A DNA stretch of 64,000 nucleotides from Apostichopus japonicus. Its lineage: Eukaryota; Echinodermata; Holothuroidea; Aspidochirotida; Stichopodidae. Positions 1 to 13,100 of the stretch are shown one piece after another (position 1 is the first letter of the stretch; each line of letters begins with the position of its first letter). Position numbers and translations under genes: made by a program. The notes beneath the pieces were generated by a model. It ran no database searches and was not told where the DNA came from. It saw nothing but the letters and a program-made list of their open reading frames with translations. Location: positions 12,468,001 through 12,532,000 of the forward strand of contig NC_092562.1 in NCBI RefSeq assembly GCF_037975245.1. The letters are read 5' to 3'.

Positions 1-92
1 CATTTGATGATGAAAAAAAAAATAAAGTTCCATGGAATTGCTCATCATATTCTTTATGTTACCTTTCAAAGACTTTTTCATATCCATGCAAC

Positions 93-458
93 CAGTGGCG
101 TAGGAAGGTACTTTTGAGTGGGGGGGCTGAAGACTGATGGCCGGTCTGGGGGAGGGGTCTAAGGGGAGGGAGTGTCCCCCTCCCCTTTGGATTTTTTTTT
201 GCATTTCCAGGTGGCCTCAGATGCAATTTGGTGCAATATAGCACACTTCAACCCACCCACTCCATTTTTGTATATAATTTTGCATTTTCACCTGGCCTTA
301 GATGCAATTTGGTGCTCCAAATGAGATTTTTTCTCATTTGGAAATGAAAAAGGGGTTTTCTGACTTGCGAAGTGGGGGGGCGGAATGATACTTCCGCCCC
401 TCCACATTTTTCACTGGGGGGCTAGCGCCCCCCAGCCCCCCCGGTTCCTACGCCCTTG
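93..458. mobile_element. Non-autonomous hAT-like DNA transposon, 366 bp
   Basis: The left end reads CAGTGGCGTAGGAAGG and the right end GGTTCCTACGCCCTTG, an imperfect terminal inverted repeat. The element is flanked by an exact 8-bp direct repeat, CATGCAAC (85-92 and 459-466), the size expected of hAT insertions. The interior has no transposase. It carries a GC-rich palindrome around 143-190 that recurs in other elements of this window. Its termini resemble those of the element at 63441-63865, so both may belong to one family. The hAT assignment rests on duplication size and terminus style. Confidence 0.8.
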
Positions 459-466
459 CATGCAAC

Positions 467-1132
467 TAATCTAGCCTCCCCTATTAGAAATATTGTCTAA
501 ACTGAAAGAGGTGCAATGTTAATTGTAGTTTTGCTTTATATTAAATTTGACAGCCTAGGACAGCAGCCAAATAAATTGAAAAATCTTTTGAAGCTATGGA
601 ACTTTTAATACCCCATCCCCTATCAGATATAACCCTGAGACAAAATCTTCTTCCATCTGACAACTAATTTGATAAATCCATTAAACTCATTGGTCTCTCT
701 TTTGGAAGTACAGGGCTGCTCAGGTCAAGGCACATGAACGATAGAAATATCTAACAGTAAAGAGTAATATCAAATATTTTGAACACATTTAATTATATAA
801 CTTTCATATAATTGCTAAAAGTAGTAAGAAACTATATTACAAGGCACAGAATTGAACTGCTTAAGGATTTGCTTGGTGGTTGCGATTGCAAATATGAGGA
901 CGGAAAATTCACTCAAGGCATATTATTATTATTGGAAAGTCTGACAAAATCTTATTTTATAGTTAATAATTATTCTTTTACTTTTTACTTATTCTTTATA
1001 CACACACACAACAAGGAAACGTTTGGAAGGAATCTTACTGATCCAATTTTCTCCGTAACAGTAAGTAACTTCTTTGTTTTCAAAGACTGTAATTATGTCC
1101 AAATTTAAAAACCTATGCCATAGCATCATTTT
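467..1132. other. Gene-free 3' flank of CFAP57
   Basis: AT-rich sequence between the transposon at 93-458 and the CFAP57 stop codon. Part of it must be CFAP57 3' untranslated region, because that gene reads leftward. A minus-strand ATTAAA lies near 788 and could be a poly(A) signal, but nothing else supports it. Short open frames here show no family resemblance. Confidence 0.5.
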
Positions 1133-4100
1133 TCACTGGGCTACCATTGGAGGTAGTTTGGTCCCAGACGGTGGCCTGTCTGAGGCAAAGGTCTCTAAAT
1201 CTGTCAAGAGAGCTCGTAACTTTTTAATTTCGTTCTTCTGAATATCGATGATTCTAATGTTCTCATCGTGTTTCCCTTCTCGGTCTGACATGGTCCCGTT
1301 GACCACGTTGTTGTTCATCGACATGAGGGGGTCGGGACCTTGGCTTTTGTTCTTCTTGTTAATACCCATGGCAGCTTCCAGATCATGCACCTGAGTGCGA
1401 GATATCTTCAGCTCGCGGCGCAAGTCATTGATTTCCTTGATCAGAGACACATTTTCCTGTGAAAAGCAAGGATGTAATAAATATGTCAGGAAACGTCATG
1501 TATGAGTTACAAAAGCTATGATAAGCTTTGTTAAAATCTTAGGATAACACCACCAAAACCATGGTTGTTTTACCTAACGTTAAAAAACTCATCGACAGGC
1601 ACACGACCACCAGAACATAAAGAGTTTTGATTAGAATTGACCAAGGTTGCTAAAAAGCACTTTAAATTCCTTGCCAATAATGAATGTTGAAAAGAAAAAA
1701 AATGGCTAGCAATAATTTTACACCCCACCCCACCCCAATACAAATATATATATTTGTCCTACTTGTTACACCAGGGGAGCTTTCTAAACTTTCATGAATT
1801 ATGTGTTTAGTCATAACAAGTCAGTATTGTGTGTTAGTCATTACAAGTCAGTATTGTGTGTTAGCCTTACAAGTCAGTATTGTTTTAGTCATTACAAGTC
1901 CGTATTGGGTGTCAGTCATTACAAGTCAGTATTGTGTGTTAGTCATTACAAGTCAGTATTGTGTGTTAGTCATTACAAGTCAGTATTGTGTGTTAGTCAT
2001 TACAAGTCAGTAGTGTGTGTTAGTTATTACAAGTCTGTATTGTGTGTGTTGTTCATCACAAGTCAGTATTGTGTGTTAGTCACTACAAGTCATCATTGGA
2101 TATTTACCTGCATAATCCTAACGTTATCAGCTCTGTGTATCTCTGTGTCTTTGGCAAGTTTCTTTCTGAGTGATGCTACGCTCTGTTCAAGATGCTTCCT
2201 CTGTCGGCTGTATTCCTTCTGGATGTCAGCGTCCACACTGGCTGACTCAATCTGAATGTCAATCAACAAAATAGCAACATAGAAATAATTACACAATACA
2301 TATTAAAATGGAACTGGAAACAAAATATCAACAACAGCAATTATCATAAATACATATCTCAAGTGTCTGGTTGCTTTTTAAATAAATTTACCTTACGAGT
2401 ATTTTCAACGTACATTGACACAGTGTTTCAAAGACTGCAAACAGGAGCTGCAAACATAAATGTGTCATGCGACTTTTCTTGTGCTAGGTTGAGAGACTGA
2501 CTAGCATGCAGACTATACCTAGGGTCATGTAACCATCACCACCTGTAACCCCCCCCCCCCCCTTGTATGTATGCTGTTCTAATAAATTCCCAAATTGAAT
2601 GGTTAGAAGCAACAGATACCAGAAAATATGATGATGGCAACATTGCTTGAATGCAAGTGTTGACAATGATAGCTATCTCGTAATATATAATCCTCAATAG
2701 ATTGATGAACTGTTACAAGGAAAACACAATTCTCATGAACCAAAGCAATCATGTTAATAATATGTAATTCATTATAACTAGGACACGTAACATGTTCCCA
2801 ACAGTAATTTCCTGCCGGTTTTAACTGCCAATATAAGTATTGGACACAAAGGTCCCTATTGGGAACAAAATAAGTGTGTTTGTGTCAGAGGTGTAACAGT
2901 TTGAGAGTAGGTGAGGTTTGGTCTCTGAGCTATGTTTGTTGACAGTTACAATGTCCTTCAAAAGGAATATTCTGGTGGCAGACGATGTGACATTGACTAC
3001 ATTCTACTATATTAGTTGATATGTCTAATTCTCTTCTTGCTAAGCCTAGACTTCAATCCAATGGTCTGTCTGTATAACTTACGTTATCGTCCTGGACATG
3101 TTTCTTGTAGACTTGTTTGATACTCTCCTTCAGTTTCTTAGGGTCCTGCACGAATCCCACACAATTGTGCAAGTCAGTCTTGATGCGTTTGCAGATCGCT
3201 TCCAGATCGTGGTTCTGTGAAACAGTAGATATATATAAGAAGATGTGTAAATGTGTAAATCACTTTCAGTGACATATATTAAATACTGCAAATAAGGAGC
3301 TCTCTCAACCTTACCTTAACACAAGAACCCCGATAAAACGAATAGAACTGTCCGCCTAGAGTTAAAGGTCATTGACAGTATAATCCCAAAATATGCTAGA
3401 AAGTTAACTAATGGTCACTCACACTACAAATATTTACTGGCATTTTACTATGATACCCTTGAGACATTTAATGTCACAGAGACATTTAATTCTCCATAGT
3501 GAGCACACTTGAATGTCTGCAAGTAATCATTACAGTCAGAATTACCAGGAATGTACTTTTGATAACATCTGTCAATTTTTAACATACTGCTTAAGTTTGG
3601 GGCCGATACAGATCACCTTTAACATTAGACCAAGTGATAGAAATATTTGATAGACATAATTTTGCACCAGTTCTTGTTTTCCTTCTCTCCACATCTGGTT
3701 CCATACCTTTTGTCTCTCAAGGTGCATCTCCTTTTCTGTTGCTTTCAATTTCTGTCGTAGTTCTGTGATGTTCAACTCTAACTGAGTGTTCTGCTTGTGG
3801 AATCTCTCCAGCTCACTCTCCATCTGAGAAAATTAAAGAAGTAAAAGTACACTTCACTGACGGCAATCTTTATTTGTTTTGGCAAACATTTTACTCCATT
3901 GAGAGGCACTTCATTAACACAACTGGTGAAGTATCATTTGAAATTTTTTAGGAAAAAAAAAGAATATGAAAAGTTTTTCAGAAATGAATCACCTCTTGAA
4001 TCTGGTCCTTCATGGCCTTGATGTCGTTTTCACGAGGTTCAATCTGCTTCTTAAGTTCTTTGATCTTGAAGTCCAAAACAAACTTAAATTTCTCCAGCTC

Positions 4101-7100
4101 TTGGTTCTTTTTCTTCAGATCATAGATTCTCTTCTCCTATAACAGTGAAAAGTACAGTGAAATGTGAATGTAACTTCTGTTAAATTAATAGGCACTCAGT
4201 AGAACTTACTTGGTAGGCAGCTCATGGTTACTTTGCTTACAGTGAAGAGTTAAGTCTTGTACACAAACTTGCAGAAAAAGGCACTGTTACTTGTATAATA
4301 AAATAAAACAAATTGAAAAGAGGAACATTGAAAAATATTGATATATGTCTGATATAGCATGTGTAGCTGGCATAGCCATACATTGTTAATATCAATAGCT
4401 TCAAACATGAGCTTGTATATAACATATGTTTAGCTGCCATAGTCATACAGTGTTATTGTCAATAGCTTCATACATGAGCTTGTATATAACATATGTGTAG
4501 CTGCCATAGTCACACAGTGTTATTGTCAATAGCCTCATACATGAGCTTGTATATAACGTATGTGTAGCTGGCATAGCCATACAGTGTTATTGTCAATAGC
4601 TTCAAACATGAGCTTGTATGTAACATATGTGTAGCTGGTGTAGAGCCATGCCCTTTTGGCATAGCTGGCCTGCCTTAGCATCTAACTCCACCGGAACTGG
4701 TCAAACCCTTCCGTTCAGATTGGGAGACCCTTCAGGGCGTGGTGTAGTCTTGAAATCCATTGTTCTAAGATAACGTTACTTTTACTAGTTAGCTCAACAC
4801 CTGCAAGAATTCTATTTACCTTTCAACTACGTTTTTGTCTGCTTTTGCAGCACAATTGAAGTTGTTTCTTTAATAGCTCAATGAGAGCTCGCTAGTCGGT
4901 GTCAGAGAACACGCTAGTAGATTTATTACACATGGACTAGAACAAAAACCATTCGTCTATTCCATTTTTGAAGTCATTGGCAGAGACCAGGAGCTCCCAT
5001 CACCCCACCCCCCCAGGAATGTCACCAACGAACATCCTTTCCCCCGGCGTTACACTGGCATAGCCATACAGTGTTATTGTCAATAGCTCCATACATAGTC
5101 ATACAGTGTTGTTGTCAATAGCTTCATACATGAGCTTGTATATAATATCCACATATGATTAATATCTCACCTTATCCTGGATGGTCTCGTCTCTTTCCTG
5201 GATCTCCTTCTTGAGTCCGTAGATGTCTTTCTCCAGGGACTTGATCACTCCTTGTAGCTTGGTCTGTTCATTCTGTAACTTCTTAATCTCATCTTTGTGG
5301 TCCTCAATCTCCTTCTGTAAACTTGTAAACTAATAAACAAAAGACCAAAAATTAAGTAAATTACCACCCCATTTATAAACAGAGCTGGATTATTTTAAAC
5401 AACAGTTGGGGACTGCAAGGCACCATATACGGTTGACCCTACCTCCACCTTATGAAGGTTAGAAAATTGGTATGTTTTTGCATGTAAGGCTTTGCAGAGG
5501 CCCTAAGACACTGATGGTTCCTAGGCACTTACCTAAACTGCGCGTATACCTAGAAATGTTCACACAATAACGACAGCTTAAAAATATTGCCCACTTCAAA
5601 ATTTGAGATCCTTTACAAGTCATTGGTATAAAGAAGTTGGAAGCATCTTAAAACACAAACACAAACCAAGTTACACTTTTTAAGTAAGTTTTAAATATCA
5701 AGTTTTTAAAGGTCTCATCACTTTTGACTGCCTAACCCACAAATATGCTATTGTATCACATAATGGTCACTAGTGTTCAAAATCTCAACAATCATTTTTG
5801 CTACCATCTTTACTGACACAGACAATTTGTGTAACTGTCTCCTTTAAGCCCTCTTCCCTTCAGAGTTTAATAACAATACATTTACATAAAGAAAGTCAAC
5901 ACAACCCTAACAAAATCTGAATTAAATTCCGAATGTAAATCAAGACTTATCACCTTACAGAGAATGTTATAAGTAAATGATTGTATTCCATTCATTAATG
6001 TTGCTTTTTATATGTTCTGATATATAGAGATATTTAAATAAAAGAGATGAAAAAAAGAAGAAAAAAAGAGACTCATCACCTTCTTCCTCATGATGCCCGT
6101 CTCTCCTTTCAGCCTAAGATTCTCCTCCTTGGCATCTCGCAGTCTCTTCTCGTATTTGTTTTTGATGTCCAGGATCTCTCTGTCTGCGTCTTCCTCTATC
6201 TGTTTCTTCGTCTCGTCATACTCTCTCTGCTGTTGTCTCGTCTCGTCATTGGCCTGTCGTCATGATAGATAGAAATCATGAGTCTTAAAAGTTCAACCAG
6301 ATTTTTGTGTTTAAGCACCAAATTGATCAAACTGAACAAGTATGATCACTCAAACCAAGATTGCAACCTACTAAAGCTAAGATTCCCTCCTGAATATTTT
6401 GACCAATAAGCAAACGTTTATATTATCCAATTCCATCCTCAACACTGTCACCCTAACACTGTATCACTAACATACATCTCATGTAAAGAGAAAATTTCAA
6501 ACATTTTCAAAATTTACTACTTTTTTCTTCATTATTTGAATCCAATTTTGACAAGCCACGATAATGAGCTACATTGTTATGGAATTTTCTTATCGAAAAA
6601 CTTTAATTCTCTTTTAAACTTTCAATTGTTTTTAGCAAAATCAATGAAAGAAGTTCATACCAAAAGACACAAAGGACAGACAGAATGACCAGGGATTTGA
6701 TCAATTTCTTGCAATAATGTCCGAAAGTTTGACTTTGTTCTGTTAAACTATTATGAGAAAGTACATTACATTTCACCATCAAGCCAATTCCTTTCACGCT
6801 ATCGTGTGCTAGACTTTCTATTGTTATCTATGGCCATTCCACATGGTCTTTCAAAATTGCTCCAAAGGTGATAGTAAGCTATTTTTAAAATCTAATCTTC
6901 CAATGTTTCTGTGATCTATTTTAATACTTGATTAATTTCTGATTTCATCAGCTGGTAATTACCTGGTCTAACAGTGTGGTCTTCTCCTGTAGTTTTGTTT
7001 CATAATACTCTGTTAATTCCTCCAGTGCCTGCTCTTTGGAAGCTTCCATCTCAGCTAGCTGCCTCTCATAGTCCTCTTGCATCTTCTGACTCTTGGACTG

Positions 7101-10100
7101 AAGCTCTTGATACTTCTCATACTCTATCATCAACTTTTGGTTGTTGGCAGATTCTGAACGGAAACAAAAAGATAGTATCTGGAATTTAGGATATTTCTCT
7201 GATCTTGTAAAATTCATTTAAAAACAAGATGATTATGTCCTTTTAAATCTTATTCGTACATTTGTATTCATGCATGTTATCAAACAGTTGCTCTTTAGCA
7301 ACAAAGACCAGCAAGAACACAATTTAGCTATATGCATTCTGAGTTTACATAAACACCCTACCCTTATAAATATAACAAATTAATCAAGTGAAAGTCTTAG
7401 TATGATGACACTGAAACAAAATGTTCTAATGATGAGACAATAAAGCATAACAGAAAATTATTCAGCCTTTTAAAGGTAAACATATCTGCTGAAAGCCTTC
7501 ACACGACACAAAATATCCTCCCCATGTTATGGTTTAGGCAAGTTGGGGAGAAACCAAACTTAAAAAAAACTGGATATCTACAGCAAAAAGCAGTAGAGGG
7601 GAAAATATATATAAGAGGGCCTGACATTCTGACCAGCAAGATTATTCTTCAAAGGTGAACTGCAATTCAAAAATAAGTTTCCTACCCTTTCAATCATAAA
7701 AGACAATCCAGTTCATTGGAAACAAAATATCTGGTATTCACAGATGATGGCATTATATTACTTAAATAGTTTAGAAGACTTGACCACTATGAATGTAAAC
7801 TTTCTGACAGTGCATGCTGGCTTATTTTCTTTCATATTCTCTACTGATCAATTTTCCCTATTCACTGATTTCTCGATTTGAATATATCACAGACTCAGAG
7901 TAGGTTAGTATGATAACCTCTAATGACATATATGTATATATACCATTGGTTAATATCAAAACTTACCCAGCTCTTGTAATTCTTTGCTTTGTTTCTCCAT
8001 CATTTCTGCCAACTCCTCGTCATGTTTTGCCTCTTGTTTATCTTTCTCCGTCTTCAAGACCTGGTTCTTGGTCTTCAGCGATTCCATCTCCTGGATGAAT
8101 TTCTCTGTCAGTTCTTTGATCTTCTCGTTGTAGTTCATATCCTTGAGCCTCAGCTGGTACTCATTCTCCATCTTGAGCTCCTCCACTCGCTGCTTCAATT
8201 CTGCCATGACGGTGTTCTGAAGAAAAAGAATGTCAGATTAATCTTGGTATCATGTTGATTAATAGCAAATTTAAATAACAATTATACTGACATTTCAGCA
8301 AATTTGCAACATAAATTACGACTCACTCTCTCACTGCATTTGATTACACTTTCTTCATCATGTACACATCAACAATTTCCAGATTTTCAACAGCAACACT
8401 TTTACTCCCAGTATTTACCATATCAGCGAGAAAGCAAATCCCAAGTACTCCTTTAAAGACCACCAGAATAAAAGCAAACTTATCCAACTCAATTTGGGTA
8501 GACCAAAAGAAATTCTCAAAGGATTCATAACAAATGAACCACTTTAACTAGTTCACCAAACTTTCCAGCATACCGAATGTAACTTATTTGATAACTCTAT
8601 CCAAGCATTTCAAAATAAGGGTCACCTCATTGTTGTCATTTTTTTTATTTTGACTAATCTTCTTACCTTTTCCTCTAAATCAGACTTGGTGATGAGAATT
8701 TCTTCAGCATATCCAACTTCTTTATCTCTCTTAGCTAGAGCTCTGCCTTCCTTGTCACTGATTTTCCAGATCATGAGGACAGCATCCTCGGAGACGGTTA
8801 TCAGGTACTGGTCATCAAAGGTGATCTTCATCTATAGGTAAGCAATTCATTTCATTGAAAGGTCTCAGCTCGTTATGATACATTGTCTGTCTAACATACT
8901 GTGCATGTTACTTAAAACAAAGTGGATACATATACTATTCATGCATAATGTTACAGTGTCAGCATAACATACAGAACATACTGCTTAAGAAAGTGGACAT
9001 ACATCACATTCATGAATTTTACAAGGGAGTGGAAGATTTCTATTTGAGTGATAGGTCCAGGAATGGAAATTTGTACTAATATATCAACCAGATGCTAGCG
9101 TACTACAGACATTATTGATGTGTGAGAGATTTCAATTTCCCTATATATGTTACAAAATTGTAAAGTGAAGATTTAAAGTATACTTGAATCAAATGAAATG
9201 AGTACAAGTCAGGGAACAAAAATGTCATTCGTTCACTATCAAGGTTAATGAATAAGTTTTTACGATACACTATGAACATACTATAATTATTTCTGTGTAC
9301 GAAACAATACTCCACATCTTTGTACATTAGGTAGCAACTTGACCTGTGACCTTTGAATTATTATCACAGTGTGCGGTGCAAAGACAGTTAAAGTGTTCCA
9401 TGTAGATTACAGAAATGAGGTGCCAAGGATTTTTGTATAACACACTCCACCAGTGCTGTCATGATACAGTTAAAGACAGTTGTAATAAGTTTTGCATTGG
9501 TTACCTTGGTGATGGCTGCATTGTGTCCCATAAGCTCTTGCCATTCTCCAGGGACTTGAAGAGGAAACTTAAGACATCTTAGAGCACCCCCTCCTGTACC
9601 AGCAAAGAGCATTCTACCGCTATGAGACATGACCACCTGAGACAGGGTCACTTCGTTAGAGTCAACCTCTCGCAGGATCTGAGAGAAGAGAAAACCACGT
9701 CAGGTTATTTCAAAGTGTCTCATTCTCCGAGCCGTTTAATTGAATAAACAGGTAATCTTGAAATACAATCCGTTTACCCATATAACTAATATCTAAATTA
9801 CCTACAGTGGCTTTGAAAATTTAATAAAATTGAGCAAGTGCTATGAATATAAAATCTGAGCATTTTTTTGCAATATAAAAACATGTAAATATCTTATGCC
9901 AGACAAAATGCTACCATCGTATTTATTGAATTAATAGATCACAAATGGAAGTATTTGCAAGATTACAAGGTTGATTTGTGAGGACTGTCTGATTGCTCAA
10001 ACACCACTAAATCAAGTTTCAAGTTTATTTGTATCATCACCTTCAATTTATATTTTATAACATGATTATTATTAAATTAATATACTTATATATAATAAAT

Positions 10101-13100
10101 GATATGCAATAATCAGTATACATATACATATGATGGGTAGAGGAGTCAGAATAAGCAAAGCTTTTCGAGTCTGATCCCTTACAATAAAAAGTAAAAACCA
10201 AACGTACATCACAAGGTAGCTCAAAGGGCATGTAACTAGTTTATTTGACGTAGTACGAATACTCGTTACAAACTAGTCTGTTAATACTTCAATCGTGAAA
10301 CTGAGCTGTGTGTTGCTGGAGACATTTAAGCTTTTTCAACTGACTACTTTGTGTTTGCATCTTCAACCCATAGAAACTGTTCAATAGGCAAAAGGCCAAA
10401 CGATTAAGCAGGTTGCCAAAGCTTTATTGGTCAACTCAAATCTTCTTGTCAATAAACACTTATTTCTCATGTTTAAAAACGTTTAAAAACTTAAAAATGT
10501 AAACCTGCAGAGACGTTATCGGTATTATCTGTTCAAATTATTGAGTACAAACCTGTGAGTCCGATATCTCCTTGACAGTTCTGTCTGAACCAACTGCAAA
10601 GGTAGTTTTGCCGTCTGGGGTGGTGGTGACACTGGTGTAGCTGCAAGACTTCAAGACGCTCTCCCCCTCTCGTTTGCCCGAGTAAGAGTTCCATTCATAG
10701 ACGGCACCGTCCATCCCGCAAGAGATGATCTTACTGTCATCAGAACTCCACACTACTGACCGGACCTGAATTAATGAGTTATATTAAGGGGAATAGAATA
10801 ATGAAACCTGTGTACAGTGGACCCTACAAAACTAACTAGACTCAGTGTAATTATGCAAAGATTTGTAATATTATTTTCACACTAATCTTTTCTTGTAATG
10901 GTAACTACACAGGATTGTTTGATGTAAGTTTTATTCTTATATACAACTATACTTGTGAGTTGGCAGTAACATATGCTAACCACAAAAATTGGCAAGTTTG
11001 TTTCTGTGTTAATGATTTCTATGTCACATCACAAAAACACCGCAACTTTGGACAGTTTAAGTATAAGTTAGAAAATAAGAAAATAAATATATCTTGACAT
11101 AAAAAATATGATGCAGGCTTAAACCAGTGCTGGGTTTACCTTTCCATTATGACCCTTTAAGTTGTTGACATTTTCAAATGTGGAAGCAGAGTAGATCTGA
11201 ATAACGTTGCCGTGGACCGCAGCAAAGAGGTGACCACCATTACTGAAGGAGCACTAGAAGGAAAGATAGAGATGTGACATTAAATCAGTCTTCAATGTAA
11301 GCAGAAACGGCGAGGTGGGGTGAGATGGGGTCAGGTGTGGGATAGGGTCGAGTGGGATTGTGCCAGGTGTGGGATACAGTACAATAGCGATTCATCCACC
11401 AAACTTCAATAGATGTTCCAAACTGCATCGTGGATGGTTACCAAAAGGATTACTTTCTATAATTTCCCATCATAAGTCATGAAAAGGGATTTGATTACGG
11501 AAGAAGTATAAAGCTAATGCTGAAACTACAAGAAATTCTAAGAAACTTTCAGACTTTCAAGATAAAGGCATTTCAACCGATATCCCAAAACAAGCACACC
11601 CCCCCCCCCACCCCTGCTCCTATACATCTAGTTAGTGAAATCTGAAAATGGTCAATAATACATTTGTTTGAGAGAGTGATTGTAACAATGATACAAAAGT
11701 CATCAGGGAAAACTTGCCAACTGAAGTTAATGTCAAACAAATTCCATGAAGAATACATTACTGGAGGTAAGAAATGAATGAGGTGGAGCATACAACATCT
11801 TTTCTGTTAAATAAGCAACTATCATTGTGTTTCTCCAACTTTAAGATGACTGAGATTAGAAGCGGGGTGACGATGCCCTTAGAGGACTTACCTCTTTACA
11901 ACCTCTGATGGTGAATTCCTTGAACGTCCTGATGTCATCAATCAGGAGATTCATTAATCTCAGTTTATCGCTGAATCCCACCAGGATGTAGAGACCGGAT
12001 GGATGGAGAGCGATACTGTATGCCTCCTCCTGGAACTCTTTATAAAGCTCTAGAGAGCTAAGGAATAAGGACAAACAAAGAACGTTAATATGTTAAGACA
12101 ATTACTGGTACTGCGACATATCAATAAAAATGATATATGTAGAGATGAACTCTTGTGTACAATGTTGCTTTTCTAGACCAGCTTAAAAGATGTCGCAATA
12201 ACTTACATGAAAAAAAGACACAAGAAAAGCAAGACATTTGAAAAATGAAACTATCCTAATGTTTGGTTTGTACCGGTTTTTAATTGACATGTTTCTTAGA
12301 TTAAGTTTCCAAATGGATATGTCATGTAAAGAAACTGAGGTCAAGCTTACACGTCTCATTGGCACTAGTCTGATAATAGGTCTATTAAATTTATATCACG
12401 CGCGCAGCGGGTTAAAATCTATCATGTTCATGACCTGTTACCTAAGATACTGCAACACCAAGGGCGGCGGAACCGGGGGGGCACGTGCCCCCCCACTCTT
12501 CCTCAGGTTAAAAATTTGCCCTTTTTCTACATAAAAATTGAGGTGTCTCAAGTTAGCAATTAGAGGCCAGGGAACCAGAATGAACACTCGGGAAGGGCCG
12601 TTTCCGGCCATCTAAGGGGTTTGTAAAACCAACAAATTTCTTGTACGCTCAGCGCCAACCGATGGTGGCGCTCCGCTCAGATAGTCGTGCATACAACTTT
12701 GCAAATCCTGGCTACGCCCCTGACTTTTAATAAATTTTTGTTGGTCAAACTCAAAGCTATTTCGAATGAAAAAAAAAAATTGTTAAGATATTATCAAGAA
12801 ATAAACTCTAATTCAGATGATTCCTACATTAGCAACTATATAGCATGTTTTCACCTCATTTTGTCTCAAAAGAAAACTTGTTCCTTGTTTCCCAATTTGC
12901 ACATTGGATATTGCAGTGCTATATGCACATTTTCCTTGAGGGGGGGGGGGGGGGGGAACGTTGATGGAGTGATGTGTATATGCAAATAAGATAATACAAT
13001 AAGAGTTATAAAGGGTACTAAATATAATGCTGCATCAGTCCAATCGAATTTCTGCAAAGTGCCCTTTGATGTTGGTGCCCCCCCCCAGATTGAAAGTGCT

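Noticed and set aside
1794-2255. 153-aa plus-strand open frame with repeated HYKSVLCVS
   Set aside because: It is a translation of the 27-bp minisatellite running into the antisense of CFAP57 exon 19.
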